From Silene noctiflora (taxonomy: Eukaryota; Streptophyta; Magnoliopsida; Caryophyllales; Caryophyllaceae), in contig VHZZ01002894.1 of assembly GCA_009801015.1 (NCBI GenBank), forward strand, positions 53,060 through 108,997: 55,938 bases of DNA, given 5' to 3'. Below the pieces are notes generated by a model, which was given only the letters and a program-made list of their open reading frames with translations, had not been told where the DNA came from and did not search any database. Positions 55,003 to 55,938 of the stretch are shown here, piece after piece. A program made the translations under genes and the position numbers. Every line of letters starts with the position of its first letter. The first letter of the stretch is position 1.

Positions 55003-55938
55003 AACTTTTCTACGAAGGTGAAGGAAAAGACTCGAGAGAGTATCAGCACACTCTTTAGTCTTCAGTCTTCAATCTTCATTCACATTTCCTTTCACCGGTG
55101 ATTTCGGCTCAGCGCGCCGACCCAGTCCAGGGATTTCCGGCTCAGCGCGCACCGGCACAGTAAAAGGAAAAAAAAAATTGAAAACAAAGCAATAATGTAG
55201 GTTTGGTGGGGGCACGGAGCCAGACAATGGGGAGCTCAGCCCAGGCCGGTCACAACTTCGGGCCGTTCCTAGTCTGCAACCCTCTAACTCGGCTCATGAG
55301 CAACCCTAGTACTAATCAGGGCCGTCTTGGGGTTTTGGGGTTCCTGTGCAAACTCTAGATATGTGGCCCTATATAACATTTTAAGAAACAAAATCTAAAA
55401 AAGAAAGCAAAAAAAAAAAGTACATAAATGTGGCTACTAAGTCTTGAACTTGAGATCTAATGTTTAAAAACTCAATTTAAGTGTTTGGTTGACCATTTTT
55501 GGAATGGATTTAAAACCCAATGGATTCTAAATCCATCCCAACCTCATTGAATCCCATACTCAACTTCTCCCTAAGTTTCTAAATCCTTTCCTCCCAGATA
55601 CAAAACCTAAAGTTAAGAAAGAAGAAAAAAACCCAACTTGCTATTGTTCTACCCTACGTAAATCTTCGTCTTCTACTTTCATCATAATTTTTTGCTTTTA
55701 TATATAAATTTACTTATGATTGTTCATGGGGTATATGTAACAGCAAATTTTGTATTGCAATAACTGAAATACAAAATAAGGAAACAAATAGTGAATTTGT
55801 AACAGCAAATTTTGTATTGCAATAACTGAAATACAAAACAAGTAAACAAATAAATTTTATTAATAAATATCAAAAGTACGTGTACAATCTCTAATGTATC
55901 CTCTGATTCTAATATGCCGTAGGGGTACGTGTACGCTG
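55003..55938. other. Promoter side of the four-exon gene, then repeats
   Basis: A short GC-rich direct repeat ('ggctcagcgcgc' at about 55106-55117 and 55139-55150) lies in the likely 5' region of the minus-strand gene. Further right are transposon-like words ('agggccgtcttgggg', near 55319) and the 62-bp tandem at 55737-55860. No gene is recognised. Confidence 0.45.
55737..55860. repeat. 62-bp tandem repeat, two copies
   Basis: Copies at 55737-55798 and 55799-55860 share 'gtaacagcaaattttgtat' and 'ataactgaaatacaaaa' with only a few differences near their ends. Confidence 0.85.

Noticed and set aside
1-55938. CRISPR array, operon or prokaryotic gene cluster
   Set aside because: No regularly spaced repeat-spacer structure occurs; genes have introns, TATA boxes and wide spacing typical of a plant nuclear genome.
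1-55938. Biosynthetic gene cluster or novel multi-gene system
   Set aside because: The coding genes found belong to unrelated plant families and no enzymes of a common pathway are present. The interest lies in gene structure and repeats.

Overview
This window looks like a plant nuclear chromosome, most likely a eudicot. It is AT-rich, gene-poor and packed with small transposable elements. The genes are plant-only or plant-typical families: EAR-type ERF repressors, a DYW-class PPR protein, an E6-like cell-wall protein and a cysteine-rich secreted peptide. Introns have GT..AG ends and there is no operon structure. The recurring hairpin MITEs built on 'gacggata' and 'cgtcacaag' words suggest Caryophyllales (a Caryophyllaceae or Amaranthaceae relative). 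That placement rests on memory of repeat style only and is weak. Four single unresolved bases (87, 23313, 38700, 39185) show that the sequence is not fully finished.

Layout. 1-14.0 kb is repeat-dominated: Tourist-like, Stowaway-like and hAT-like elements, a SINE-like copy, and a miniature Copia-type LTR element (12299-14023). The first ERF repressor (14399-14902, +) lies 375 bp beyond that element. 15-26.8 kb is again repeats, including two Helitron-like insertions that share ends (20388-20953 and 22068-22658) and several Stowaway/Tourist MITEs. The second ERF repressor (26975-27571, +) and a small secreted six-cysteine peptide gene (29269-29520, +) follow. A DYW-type PPR gene (30489-33474, -) with one short intron comes next. 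A tiny two-exon gene encoding a 43-residue hydrophobic protein (35119-35435, -) lies beyond a 5'-truncated LINE. 36-45 kb holds repeats, a Tourist-like element with a GC-rich interior (38649-39532) and a decayed tandem of 5S rDNA units (40670-41430). An E6-like Asn-rich secreted protein (45356-46630, -) is followed by about 5 kb of repeats. Two further minus-strand genes close the window: a conserved-looking 153-residue protein with a C-terminal hydrophobic segment (51567-52028), and a four-exon gene for a 168-residue protein with signal peptide, coiled coil and C-terminal membrane segment (52959-54969).

Functionally the genes are a normal eukaryotic mixture and not a cluster. The two ERFs are DNA-binding repressors of the same class, the PPR protein is a predicted organelle RNA-editing factor, and three products are predicted to be secreted or membrane-bound. 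I see no biosynthetic cluster and no new multi-gene system. The most unusual observations are structural. There is a 5S rDNA relic away from any array. A PPR intron begins inside an apparent in-frame tandem duplication of exon sequence. One splice donor is duplicated 30 bp apart, and another coincides with a Stowaway-like end. Many MITEs have readable target-site duplications.
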